A stretch of 64,000 nt of DNA from Oscarella lobularis (taxonomy: Eukaryota; Porifera; Homoscleromorpha; Homosclerophorida; Oscarellidae). The stretch is from contig NC_089192.1 in the NCBI RefSeq assembly GCF_947507565.1, forward strand, positions 1,922,001-1,986,000, given 5' to 3'. How positions within the stretch are numbered: position 1 is the first letter of the stretch; each line of letters begins with the position of its first letter. The notes beneath the pieces were generated by a model. It saw nothing but the letters and a program-made list of their open reading frames with translations, had not been told where the DNA came from and did no database searches. Below, piece by piece: positions 36,901 to 48,302 of the stretch. The translations under genes were made by a program, and so were the position numbers.

Positions 36901-39407
36901 AAGATTTATCAACGATCAGCTGATACGTATCGTTCGAAGGCTGCTTAGGAACGTGGCCATATTGCACAGCATACTTCACAGCAACAATCCCATCAAAAGA
37001 CTTTATTCCTGTCAATGGGTCTACTGTTACCGCCACTCCGCCAACCTGCAAAGTAACTGCTGGTTGATCGTATTGCGACACTATCGGCAAGTAGAACGAA
37101 GCAATGGGCTTAAGAAGCGGGTTCTTTCTAATAAATGACGTGAAGAAGTGACCTGTCCAATCAACGGATACTTCATTGTTATCGACGATTTGCCACTTGA
37201 ACCCACTCACTGTTGTAACAGAAAGAGGAAACTGAATTGGAAACAAGGAGTCTATTGCAGGAGTAGAATTTCTGACGTATAAAACAAAACGTCTTGCCAA
37301 CCTTGCGTTGGCCGTTGCATCCAAGACCTTCAGGACAACCGAGTAAAGACCTTGAGCTGGCAAATCAAACGATTGGTTGTTGCTACTGTTTGATAGAGAA
37401 AAGTGGTGAACACCGCCTATCTGTTCTTGCAGATGAGTCGGTCCTTTTTCAACCACATGGTACACATCAAGATGATAAGCGTCTATCCCGCTTCCTCCCG
37501 GTGCATCAACCCATCCCTTCCACTGAGCCGTCACTTGATTGGAGCTGATTACATAGGGACCAATTGATAAAATGTCGCTTTTCGTTATGCTTTTATCAGA
37601 GCAGCTAACGCTACTATCCACTACGCAGTGCACTGGCGCTGCCTTATCAAACTTGAATCGAGTTGTTGTCAAAGCTGTTGCCCCTGTGTAATGGTACGTC
37701 GCGCTGAGTCCAGTGTCATAGTCATGAATAGTGACAAAGCCGCCATTTTGAAGATTGAGATCAATATTTAATCTAAAATCAAAGCGAGTTCAATTAAAGA
37801 TGTATGCGCCGCAAGCATGAAGACTTAAACTGCCTCTGCCTATGTTTACACCCATGTTTACAAAATAATTAGAGGCTAAAATCTTAGCTTTGCAAAAGGT
37901 TTAATTAAGGAGCGACGATGTCAAGAGGTTATATATTCTTACACGTCGTTATTCTTGAAATCTGTTCCACTGAGTGACAGCGTAGCACTGCAATCAACAA
38001 GTGACTTCGGTCTGTCATTAGAAAGAGAAACGGCCTGTCCCGAACTGCGGCACTTCATCAATTGACTTCCCAAATGTTTTAGAGTGCCTGTTTAATTAAA
38101 GTTAGTCTTGCAGTAGAACAGGAATTTGTCCTACAGAACAGCTAGCGAACCTGTGCTAGTGGTCAAGGTCATTTTCAAGCTCACGGCTACAATTCCAACA
38201 AGCTGACTGGATACCCAAGGTGGGGCAGTGAAATTTCGATAATCAGTCAAGAATCGCGTGTTTGTAAACGTTCCAGAACCCGATTTGGGCCCATTGTACA
38301 GTCCCGTGAGAGACACCGAACATCCAGCTGGCGCCAGGCTCGTGTAAACAAATAGGCGTGAAGATTTTCCGCTAGCATAGGAAGCATTGGAAAAAGAAAG
38401 ACTTCTGTCAACAATGCTGACGTCGGCTGATACAAGAGTTGGTTTTTCCGTTACTAAAAAGGAAGCTCAGCATTTTAAATTGGAGAGAAGGAGAGAAGGA
38501 CTAACTTGTGGTGCATTTGGGAGGTGAATCATAGCCCGGAGCACAGGTGCAAACATCTGGAGTAGTAGCAGTGCCAGCGCAATAGCCAGGCCAGCACCAG
38601 TTGCCTTTCCACGAACAACGAGCTAAAAGTTATTAGCAGACAAAACCTCGGTAACCTTTCGTCTACCTATTTGAACGCCTTAAACATACCAATACAAGCA
38701 GTTTTAGAAGGATTGAGTTCAAAAGCAATTTGAGTTAGTCCTCGTTTTGAGCTGCAATCTACGCAAATGGTGTCTGATGGTTGAGTACAGCTTTCTAAGG
38801 CGCAGTCAGCAATACGAGGACATCCTGTAACGAAAGAGAGAATTATTACCAGTTAAGACGCTTTCGTCCAGTTATTACTGTTTTGGCACCGCTGAGATTC
38901 GCCGTAGTATTGATCGACGCATTTACAGGTGTTCGGCAAATAACAAGTGCCTCCATTGAGGCACGCAGGACTGCATATTGCTACAGAAAAAGTCATGCCG
39001 ACAGAGTACCCAATTGGATGATTTCTTACGATCATCGCACAGTCCCGTGCTGCTCTTCCGCCATCCAGCGCAACAATCTCGATAATAAATCGTTTTTGAT
39101 CGGTACCTTTGTACGTACCGATGACTACGCACTCGCGACTTAGATATACATTAGACTACTTGCTCTTTTACAATACCTATAACCGGTGCAAGAAAAAAAG
39201 TAGATGAACCCGCAAGAGTAGTAATATCTGACGTATGTTGAGGCTCTGTAAGACTCTCTTCCTCCTCTGGAAAATCTGTATGCACGATATTTCGAGAATT
39301 ACTCAAATTCTTCTGCATGCAGCGTCTCCTTACGTGCACTGATGATCGACGCTCTCGCTAGGAGTCAGTAAAATCAGAAGCAGAACAGAGAGTACAGCAA
39401 CGCCCAT
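27954..39407 (-). CDS. Giant secreted EMI / EGF / FN3-like repeat protein (multi-exon)
   Basis: ATG at 39405-39407 opens a signal peptide (MGVAVLSVLLLILLTPSES). Downstream exons show an EMI-like end (YYRDCCAGWRKSSTGLC), an EGF-like module (CSPACLNGGTCYLPNTCKC), other Cys-rich exons (GCPRIADCALESC; CWPGYCAGTATTPDVC) and then ~15 FN3-like repeats with VDxTPP borders, several split by short introns. The longest open exon is 33145-36132. Inserted non-FN3 segments carry extra Cys (SCEGDCTCAAVHNLC near 30.95 kb). The frame ends AINAVGLVISTTSLVSRP at a TAG with no TM helix seen, so the product is probably secreted matrix protein. The splice from exon 1 (39334-39407) to the EMI exon is unresolved: the obvious donor and acceptor disagree in phase. 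Confidence 0.75.
38500..39407 (-). other. N-terminal signal peptide, EMI-like and EGF-like exons of the secreted FN3 protein
   Basis: Five small exons: signal peptide (39334-39407, donor GTAAGG), EMI-like tail (about 39028-39124, donor GTAAGA), EGF-like exon just after an acceptor near 38980, a Cys-rich exon (about 38695-38826, CTQPSDTICVDC) and another (about 38503-38623). EMI followed by EGF is common at N-termini of extracellular matrix and MEGF-type proteins. Confidence 0.6.
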
Positions 39408-39825
39408 TCTGTCAGAACTGAACTCGGACCCGGATTAAACTTGCAAAATAGGCGTGGGATCGCGGAGTGGGGGCGAACAGATGGAATCGATCGCCTCGAA
39501 ATGTCCACTGCGATCGAAACCGTGATATATCTACTCGATCGAGTAGCCGAGTGACCGTGCGCCAGCCAAGAAAAGGCTTACAAGTCTTGCCAACTCCCAC
39601 AAACCTACGTCAACGGCACTAATTCGTTTTGAGAAGATGTAGGGGAGTTACTGCGAATTGAGTGGGTGATCTAGAGGGAGTTGCCGCTTCGAATAGAGCG
39701 CATTGCGACCGTCGCACAGAATACAGTACGACTTTCTCGTAGGCCGCGAGACTCGGAGGAGCGAGAACGCAACAGCAGTTCGTATTTAATTATCCGGGAA
39801 CTAGAGTAACCGTTTCGAAGAGAGT
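39408..39825. promoter_or_regulatory. Divergent intergenic region between two secreted-protein genes
   Basis: The start codons of the EMI/FN3 gene (minus, 39407) and the hedge/PLAT gene (plus, 39826) lie head to head 418 bp apart. Any promoters must share this segment. No clear TATA box or initiator was identified. Confidence 0.45.
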
Positions 39826-42800
39826 ATGAAGCTCCTCTTCCTCGGCGTCTTTCTACTCCCTCTCATCGCGAGTAAAGCAACCGGTAAGCGCATCATATGT
39901 AAAGACGTACGCCTCGGTGACTCGCAAGTGCTTTTAGGCCAAAGTCCCGACCCGCCGCTGCTCTTTCGTCCTGGAAATGCCATTACGTCCAACAAAAGCT
40001 TGATATTCGAGATCGACTTGAAAGCACCGTTGCCAGCTGGTGCAGTATGGCTCGAAATTCAAGCGACAAGCGTTGCAACGTCCGACTTGAATCGCTGCTA
40101 CGCCGACGGTTTGTCACTGTTCACATCAACGACTCTATCCGATGTTCAGAGCCGACTTGCAGGCACTCGCGGCCTTCCTTTCCGCGAGTGCACTTCAGGA
40201 AAAATTGGGCAAATTCAGCGATACCAGGTTTCTTCGCTAGAGAAAAATATTTACGTTGCTGTTCTAAATAAAGTATCGGAAACGTACACTTTGGAAGCGA
40301 AATTTCGCGAGTCGGCTTCCGGACAGCGTGGTGCCAGTGGTTCGCTCGCGACGAAAAGGGCCCAACCGTGGCACGCCATGCTACGACGCAGCAGCAACTT
40401 CGGATCAATGGAACCCGTGTGTAGTGGAGCGCTTCTTTCAAATTGTTGGATTGTAACTGCGGCTCGCTGCTTGAATCGTATTGCAGCGGAGGAGGCGAGT
40501 GGGCGTCGATTTGATGTTCGCTTGGGAGCAAACAGCAGTGAAGGCGACGATCAGCAGACGATTTCGTTTACGTCTGACGACGTTGTGCTCCATCCGCAGT
40601 TTGATTCGTTTCTTTCTAGGAACGACGTTGGGTTGATTCGATTGCGAAGTGCCGCTTCTTTGCCTCGAAACAATTCACTTTCTCTGCCAAACTCTGTGGA
40701 AGAGGACTGGGTTAGAGATGGGTTGGAAGCGCGAACGACGTATTGGGATATTGACAGTCGCGCTTTGAGCCCAACATTCCTTCGCGAAGAGAAACTTACT
40801 GTTCTTTCTTCTGAGAAATGTTCTCAGCTTGCTGCTTATGTCGGATTATCAAATCCTCTGGATGGGCCAACGCACGTATGCCTTAGTAGAGCTGAGCCTT
40901 TTTCTTACTGTGTTGGAGACTCTGGCAGCCCGCTGGTTGCAGAGAACGGGGGCCAGCCTGTTCTCTTAGGATTACTCACATCTGGACGGAGATGCAACAG
41001 CAGTGCCAATGAAGTAGTCTACACTTCGATTTTGTCCTATGGCCAGTGGATTCAGACTGCTATAGAATCTTCATCGTGGCCTGGTAAGTTGTACTCTCTT
41101 ACTAAAGTGTTTGTTTCTTTTGTTTTCCGTGCTACTAGCCATTAAATAATTAATTAAATAATTAAAAAAATTAATTGCGTAGTTGATTTAGGCGGTTAAC
41201 TTGAGTCCATTTTTGTGGTTGTCTATCGCTATCACTAATAATTTTTTTATGTTCTTTCTAATTTACTATTTTTGTCTTTTGCAGCCTATTGGTACCCAAG
41301 AGCAGTTAAAATTCCCTTTCAGCACAGCAACGGAGGCTCATTCGGTCCTACTCCGTTTAAAGGTGTACTGATGGCTTTGGAAACGCGCAGTTTCACTCCG
41401 TCAGTTCAGACGTATTTTGGATGGCGCAATCCACCTCATTTTACTGTGCATCAGGATGGTCCAAACGTGAAAATTTACCAGCACTATCCGATCAATGTCG
41501 CTGCAAGGGCTCTAATGCAAGGACGAACTCCACTCGTTAATGCAATTGAAATCGAACTCGCCTGGCTCTCAACTGAAATTCATACAATTGAACATGAGAT
41601 GAAGAAAAAATTAGGCGACTTGATGAGGTGGATTGAGCAGGAAACGGGTATAGTACGATCCAGTCGCGCATTTTATCAGCCTTTTGACGCCTATGGAACA
41701 CAAGCTATGCAACGTATGACTGAACTTGAGTGGAAGGACTTTAACGGTTGGTGCGGAAGACAGCATATTCCTGGGCAGGAGAACTCTGACCCGGGTGTGA
41801 TTGACATCGACTTTTTACTTTCTTATAATGTTCAAGGTAAGCAGAAAAAACGTGGCTGTGGAGATATTTATTGCTTTGGCTGCGAAGTCGATTGCAATAG
41901 CGAGGCATTTTTTGTAAGAACTCTTTCATATTTGCAGATCGTATGTATGACTTCAGATTGCAAACTGCTGCGGATTCAGGCTTTTCTCCATCTGGCGTTC
42001 AAATTTCACTAGCTGGAGAATGGAAAAGCTCAAAGCCATATCAAATAGATGCTGATAAACTCAAAAGGTAATATTAATTAACTGCCCAGCTTAAATATTA
42101 AGAGTGATATTGTTAGTGGATCCTTTCAACGTCAAACGACAGCGGAAGTTGCAATCGTCACAAAGGAAAATTTGGGTCCTTTAAACAGGGTGCGATTGGA
42201 AGCAACAGGAGCTCCTATTAGCTGGTCTGTGGACACCATCAAAGTGACGACGGCAGAAAGGGGCACCAAGTACGCGGAAATGTTTTATTTATTCATTTAT
42301 TTATTAATCATTTATTTTGTGCTTTATCATAGTCTTACCTATACTTTTCCAATTAACCAGCGGTTTTTATCAGGCGAATTAACTTCTCAAGTTTTTACTG
42401 TTAATGGCGCATTTGGTAAGGGCTTGCTAGCTACACCTCTTACAGTTATTTATTAAAGCTTGTTTTTATTTCAGACAAACTTTCTGCAAATTACGTGGCC
42501 AAAGCTGGTACTGTGCACCATAAGAATAGTTTCCTTTATAGCTAGTCGTTTTGTTTATTAGATACTATAAGCTGGCTAACTGACGGTCTTGGGGATTGTT
42601 CTCTCTCTTCCGTGAGGGGTCTTGCCAATCAGATTATTCATCAATTTGTTTGTGATCACGGAGAAGCTCCTCTTGCTGACATCGCCAATTATTCGTTTCT
42701 GTGTTTCGATAGCGCCGTTACTCCGCTTATGCAAGTGGATGCGGCTTCGTCGTTACGTAGCTTTCTGACTGACTTCAACGGAACTTCTCTTACTGTAACG

Positions 42801-45800
42801 TCAGCGTTTCGTTCTTTGCCTGAACAGTATGTCCTAAACAAATGGCATCAAAGAAACGTCTGCTCCCAGTTTGGAAACGTTGACAATCCTGGAAAATCTG
42901 AGTACATGGAAGGTCTTTCAATCGACGTTGAGCAGTTCAATGTCTTCAAAATAAATTCGTCCAAGTTTGGTTTTGCGTGGGGTGGTGCTTTAGCACCTAA
43001 GCGTTTCACCTACAATAAACGGGGTCGCTTAAACGCTGTTCAGATTCAAACCGAAATGATTAAATCTTTTCAAAGACTTTGGAATCTCAATAATCCCAAT
43101 CAGGGTTTGACTGTTGATGGCGCATGGAGCGATTTGGTGGAATCAAAATTACTGCAAAGCCCTGTGAGTGGCTTTTATAATCGGCCCGTTTGTCCCTTCA
43201 AGAAACCTTCAGTTCCTTGCTGTAAAGCCGGAAGGGAAAAAGGGGTGTGCACAGTACCGGCACAGTGCGGCCTTAATAATGCTTCATGCTCTACTTTGCT
43301 TAAGCCGCGTCTATGCGAAGATACCATGTTTACCACCTGCTGTAAGACTATTATTGAGCGTTTTTCTGTTGTTTATTTTTGCTTCAGGTTCTAAAGAGAA
43401 AAGTGACATTTCAGGATTTCCTTCTCAAAATCGCCAGGGTTAATGCCTGCATGAAGGAGCTTGCTTCGTTTTCTGAGAATTTATGTTTAGAATCAAATCA
43501 TTACGCTATAACAGTTCTTATTGGAGAAGTGTCAAATTCTAGCACTGACGTTGATGTGCACGTCAGGCTTATTGGAAGCCATGGTGATTCTGGAGACATT
43601 ATTCTTAAACGACCAAAGTAAACAAAACATGCCAACGCGCATTTCTTTCATCTCTTTTTTGTAGTGGCGTCAACTCTTCTGAGTATTCTATCTTCCACAA
43701 TTTTACGTCTTACTCTAATCTTGGCGAAATACTTTACGTTGATATTGGCCATTCAGACAACCGCTTCAATATGGGTTTCTATCTTGAAACTGTTTTGATT
43801 GTGTCTTCCGCTGACTTGTTAAAACAAAGGTTTAGTGCAACAATAAACCGTGCTGTTTCATAATTAGGACCTCTTTTTGTAGGTATAACTTTTATTGCAA
43901 CTGCTGGCTTGATAGTTCCAAAGGGTCTATCAGGAAAATTTTAAAAACTGCAAGTAGTCCACTGCCACGTAAGAAACTTTTATTAAGTTGCTAATAAGTG
44001 ACTGGCGTTATGTTCTCACAGAAATTAAGAGCTGTTCAGATTCAGGCATCCGTATGTTTTGAACGACTCAGGTAAAATGAAAAAATAACCATTGGTTTTT
44101 TTATTTACAGGAACGGTTGCCGATGTTTTGGAAAGTTCTTCTCAGTGCAGTTTTTATTTTGTCCTTGGCCTCGCCCAGCAAGTAGTTGACCAGCTTATCT
44201 GCAATGGTGTCCCTCTTTCATACTTTGGAAATGATCCCACGTTGTGCACCAGCAGTAAAACTTTTCCGTACATGATATCTGAAGCTTACTGGTCTCTTCG
44301 TAACCGAACAACTCACAAGTCCTTCTCTGTTTATCAAGCGATGAACCCTTTCATTTTTCAGTTTCTTCGTAACAAGTGGGCGGAAAAGGGGTTATGTGGT
44401 AAAGAAGCGTCTCAAGCGTTTGGAACAGAGACCTATGACCAAGGCACTGCTATTTCCCTAGCAAGCGTCGATGAGTTTTACCTAAGTCTGAAAGATTCTT
44501 CAGTTTGGCTAAAACCAAAGGGGGCAAATTTTATCAAGTGAGATCTTATACAAGCCAGACTAAATTCCTCTGAGGTTTTAAATTTGTGTATACTGTTTTT
44601 GTCTCATACAGATATTCTAAGTCGTCCTTCAACGTCGTAAATGAGCAAATCAAAGCTTTTCAGCAGCTGTGGAATTGGAATTTTCCGAAATCCTCCATTG
44701 CAGTGACCGGCGTGTTTGACAAAGCAACAGCCGGCGCACTTCTCATCTCCCCTGCTGGTGGATTTTCCTCAGGAGCACAATGCTCTCTTCCAAAAAGACT
44801 GGGTTCGCCTTGCTGCACAGCAGACATGAAGAGAGGACTGTGCGTTGCCTCTGCTACCTGTGATGTATCAAAGAGCCGACGAGGCTACTGCCCTAGCTCC
44901 AACTCTGTTTGCTGTAAGTTTTGTGCAACTTTAACAAATTTAAGACCAATTTAATTCATTGCAGGTCTTGGAAAGTCTTCTTTAGGTAAGACAAAGCTGG
45001 CAACCTTTCCCGAAGCATCGCTTTTTGACTCTTTCCCTACATAGATATCGAATTTCCTAGCGGTTTGAAGTTTCCCGATAGTTTACCACCAATCGATCTT
45101 ATTGATGAATTCTCTGACCCGTCCAATCTCCATGATGTTCCTCTCATAAACGGCAGCGGCCAAGGAGAGCTCCTCGTTTCAACAAACTTCCGTTTGAAAC
45201 AGTTTTTTGATCCCACATCGGAATACTTGCGCTTAAATCCTTTATTAGTGCAGTGCTTGCAGCTAACTCAGGACACGTCTGACTCGGATATTCTTATTAT
45301 GAAAGGATACGAAACTAAGAGCACAGCTAGAAACGAAGGAAACGTTTTCTCGGCTCACCGAAGCGGAAATGCAGCAGCAATTGCCTACGTCGACAAAACT
45401 CCTAGTCTGAAACTTGCCGAGGTACATTTAATTGATTAGAACTCTAATGTTTTGATTATTCAATGACGCTTTTCTCTTTATTTAATGCAGCAAGTTTTGA
45501 GCGCCTGCCTTTCGTGGCTTAGGCGTTCTGGCAGAGATCTAAGCATCGGACTTACAGACGAAGCCACGGTGCAAGTCGAGATCCAAGACACCTTTACAGC
45601 GTGGTCGTCTTCTAGAGCCAATCTCTCCACGGAAGCGTTTCAGTTGTGGATTATCAATAGAACGAAAACGTTAAAGTCACCCGGTTAGTTGAATGTCGAC
45701 ATTAATTAAACAGCAGACATGTACGCTTTTCCAAATTTCCTAGCGTATAGTGTCGAAAATTTTTGTTTATCAATTCTCTTAGAGTGTTTTAATTTGGTTT

Positions 45801-48302
45801 GGGTGTGTAGGCGTTCCTAGTCCTCAGTGCGGCAAAGGAGTTTTGAGTGTTGGCCAGACATTTCCTCTCGGAACCGACGATAAAGTTTCCTGTGGGAAAA
45901 TTGACGGCATAATAAAAAGGCGCTCTGCAGATTTTGACAGGTGCTAATCAGTCGTAGCCTACTGGATTGTGTTATTAACGTGTTTTTTAGGCTTGTGCAA
46001 TACTCTTTGCCTGGAATTGCCTTTTCTTCTGAGGAAGCAAACGACACGTGGTGTGGGTGGCCGAGTCGAAATTGTGCTGACTGTCGTGCATCGCCAGTAG
46101 GCTACTCGACGGATCTGAAGTGCGCCGATCGAATGATGACGGAAAGGCTTAGAAGTCACCTTGCCGCTTTGCAGCGGATTGTCTCCGCCGAGTTCCCCGG
46201 GCGTAAGCTTCAGCCTATATATTTTACCTTAATGTTGCAAATTATTTGCGTGTAGGCGTTATCATTGTTAGGGAAGCCTGGGATGAAGCAACGTCTTCTT
46301 CTACTTATGATTGGGGTTCGTTCAACAATCAATCTCTGCACTATGAAGGTCGGGCCGCCGAAATAGCCATATCTACTAACCTCAGTCTGACGCCAAATGA
46401 ATTTCTTTCTCCGCCATCCGACGATAGTCTATTGGGAAGATTATCGTACATAGCAGCAACATGCGCCGGTTTTGATCATGTTTGGTTTAAAGATAATCAC
46501 ACGCTTCAGGCAAGGCGTTTACTGCGCATGCATGGCCTGAATTTTGTTTATTCTTCTTTGCGTATTATAGGTGGCCGTAAAAAAATCGATAGGACCGGGT
46601 ACGACTGTTCGTTTTTCAAACTACTCCGAATTTCTCTGCGTTTCTCCACCGTCGTATATGCTTGAGTTATATGCAGTAGACGCAGAAAGCGACAACGTCG
46701 TTGGCGACGCGTGTCTTTTTGACAGTGATGGAAGAGAAAGCGAAATGATGTTAAAGAACCATCGTCTCAAAGAGTTCCTGTCGCCAGACTTTTCGAGATA
46801 TTTCAGATTACATCCTATGATTCCGCTGACCCTTAGCATGGTGTCAGAAAAGCTCTGGGCTGAGTTAAAGACAAATTTTCTTGTCAAGAAAGGCTACGAG
46901 AAAAGTAGTTCCAGTGACGAAACAGCCAGTCCTTTCAGTAGACTACATTATCTGGGACAGGTTAATAAATTTTAATTACAGACATGTTGGTCTGAAATTT
47001 CTCTCTTCTAGGGTATTGAAATTTCTGCTAAAAGTGTTTCAATGCTCGATCTGGCAGCGATAGTGATTGAAACTGCAGGACAGTATTTGACAACGCAAGG
47101 CTACGGATTTGGAATAGAACTGAGTGATACATCTCTTTACTATGATATACGTCCGAAAGGGCTTCATTTCTGGTCGACATCTGAAAAAGTACCTCAAGTG
47201 ATGTGGAAAGATTTTGTTCACTCTAAGCTATTGCAAGGTAGAGTGCCAATAGAAGGTAAATTTGCTAATTCTCTTTATTTTAATTGATTCAGCACCTCGT
47301 CGAGTGCACCTTTCTGAGTCAACTAACTGTGAGTATGCCGGCCTAGCTGCGCCTTCTTCAGCGTACCAGTATACACCTCCTTCCGTTCAAAGCAACGCGT
47401 TACTTTCAGACTGCTTTGACACAGATGATTCAGTTAGTTTCTGTGAAGCAACAAAAAGATATCAGCACGAACAGGTTGAGCGCATTTGGAGAGCAGTTAA
47501 GCAACGGTGGCAATTCCATCGTTCGCAAAATGACGTCAAGCGTGCTTTGGATATGTGCTTTGAATTGCTTTGTGGTAGATGCTATAAAGGTAAGATGATA
47601 TTACTGAAAGAGTTGTACACTATGTTTTGCTGAAACAGGTGAGAAATGGGAGCAGAAAAAAGAACACTGCAGCAATCTTCTGCACTGGCTGCCGTTTGGT
47701 CTGGGTGAAGGAAATGATGTTAGTGCTGTGCTCGTTAGAGAAAACGAAAATCTCAAGACGTTAGTTTGCGAGTCTAGAAATTACTCTTGTTTGGAGAAAA
47801 CGGAGCTCTTTTCAGTTCTCGGTATATAAATGAAATTAAGCCATGCCACATTGAAAGTATAGTTGTCTTTTCAGCTCCATCTGTGTATGCTCTCTATCCT
47901 CTGCAAGAAGGAAGCAGCACTAAAGGAGAGCTTTACTCGGCAGGAAGCAATCCTCTTCCTGTTATGAAAATTATTGAAGAAATGTTTGCGATGCATGTAA
48001 GTGGTGTAGTCACCGTCTTTGTTACAAACAGTAGGGAGATGGTAGCCTTGAAAGACACTTTGAAGGTAAACTCTGCCCATCGAACATGTTGTTCGGCCAA
48101 TAATGATTTCTTTAAGGTTCTAATGGCATATAACCACAACGTATCAAAAATAGTTTTCGTCTCGTTTGAGAGTCAGAGAGAAAACATCATTTCTTTTGTC
48201 GAAAGCAGCGTGGCTGAATGGACATCCTCGCTGTGCGCGACTGACAGCCCTCGGAAATACCTAACTTCTTATACTGTCAGCAGTTTTAGCGCACTGGCTT
48301 GA
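39826..48302 (+). CDS. Secreted multidomain protein: inactive trypsin-like, PLAT x2, M15-like/PG-binding-like repeats, Hedgehog-N-like domain (26 exons)
   Basis: Spliced by eye into 26 exons (39826-41083, 41285-41836, 41938-42067, 42117-42269, 42333-42415, 42475-42507, 42562-43341, 43388-43438, 43491-43617, 43665-43829, 43883-43968, 44022-44051, 44111-44537, 44612-44913, 44965-44985, 45045-45421, 45491-45683, 45811-45940, 45991-46202, 46256-46509, 46571-46960, 47012-47255, 47293-47589, 47639-47821, 47875-48065, 48117-48302). All phases agree and the total is 2,284 codons plus stop. A signal peptide (MKLLFLGVFLLPLIAS) and no TM helix indicate secretion. Domain entries follow. Exon 20 to 21 uses a GC-AG intron. 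An alternative end might use a further exon reaching 48539. Confidence 0.85.
40320..41083 (+). other. Catalytically dead trypsin-like domain
   Basis: The S1 fold landmarks are present: PWHAML, CSGALLSNCWIVTAARCL, NDVGLIRL and YCVGDSGSPLVAENGG. The His of the usual TAAHC motif is Arg (codon CGC), and there is no IVGG-type activation N-terminus, so I infer no protease activity. Asp and Ser positions are kept. Confidence 0.85.
41938..42507 (+). other. PLAT/LH2 domain 1
   Basis: Exons 3-6 encode YDFRLQTAADSGFSPSGVQI, SLAGEW, a GSFQRQTTAEVAIVTKENLG segment and LNRVRLEATGAPISWSVDTI, the order of strands in PLAT domains (beta-sandwich, lipid or protein binding). It ends TYTFPINQRF across the exon 5 junction. 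Confidence 0.7.
42562..43341 (+). other. M15-peptidase-like unit 1 with peptidoglycan-binding-like segment and Cys tail
   Basis: LTVTSAFRSLPEQYVLNKWH corresponds to the SAYRTxxQQ region of M15 D,D-carboxypeptidase-type domains. SEYMEGLSID replaces the SNHxxGxAxD zinc motif (His to Tyr) and PKRFTY replaces xVHFxY. IKSFQRLWNLNNPNQGLTVD then GAWSDLVESKLLQSPVSGF is a PG_binding_1-like segment. A Cys-rich linker follows. The ligand losses suggest a non-enzymatic, binding role. Confidence 0.65.
43491..43968 (+). other. PLAT/LH2 domain 2
   Basis: HYAITVLIGEVSNSSTDVDV, HVRLIGSHGDSGDIIL, SNLGEILYVDIGHSDNRFNM and YNFYCNCWLDSS are the standard PLAT strand motifs, spread over exons 9-11. Confidence 0.75.
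44111..44913 (+). other. M15-peptidase-like unit 2 with PG-binding-like segment
   Basis: This unit parallels unit 1: PFIFQFLRNKWAEKGLCGKE, then TYDQGTAISLASVDEF at the place of the zinc motif (no His or Asp left), then EQIKAFQQLWNWNFPKSSIA, GVFDKATAGALLISPAGGF and a Cys-rich tail (GSPCCTADMKRGLC). More degenerate than unit 1. Confidence 0.6.
45045..45683 (+). other. M15/hedge-fold-like unit 3
   Basis: FRLKQFFDPTSEYLRLNPLL, then SDILIMKGYETKSTARNEGN, VFSAHRSGNAAAIAYVDKT and QVLSACLSWLRRSGRDL recall the helix, GYR strand, SxHxxGxAxxI and helix order of the M15/Hedgehog fold. A related unit at 46700-47250 reads YFRLHPMIP ... VKKGYEKSSSS. Weak but repeated pattern. Confidence 0.45.
45811..46610 (+). 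other. Hedgehog N-terminal-signalling-domain-like (hedge) domain
   Basis: Exons 18-21 read collinearly with the Hedgehog N-domain: GKIDGIIKRRSADFDRL, then CADRMMTERLRSHLAALQRI, EFPGRVIIVREAWDEA, SLHYEGRAAEIAIS, LGRLSYIAATCAGFDHVWF and NHTLQVAVKK. Sonic hedgehog has ADRLMTQR, WPGVKLRVTEGWDED, SLHYEGRAVDITTS and AGFDWVYYES in the same order. The zinc His in LHYEG is kept; the Asp of AVDI is Glu and the final HxH is HTL. No Hint autoprocessing domain follows. Confidence 0.85.
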
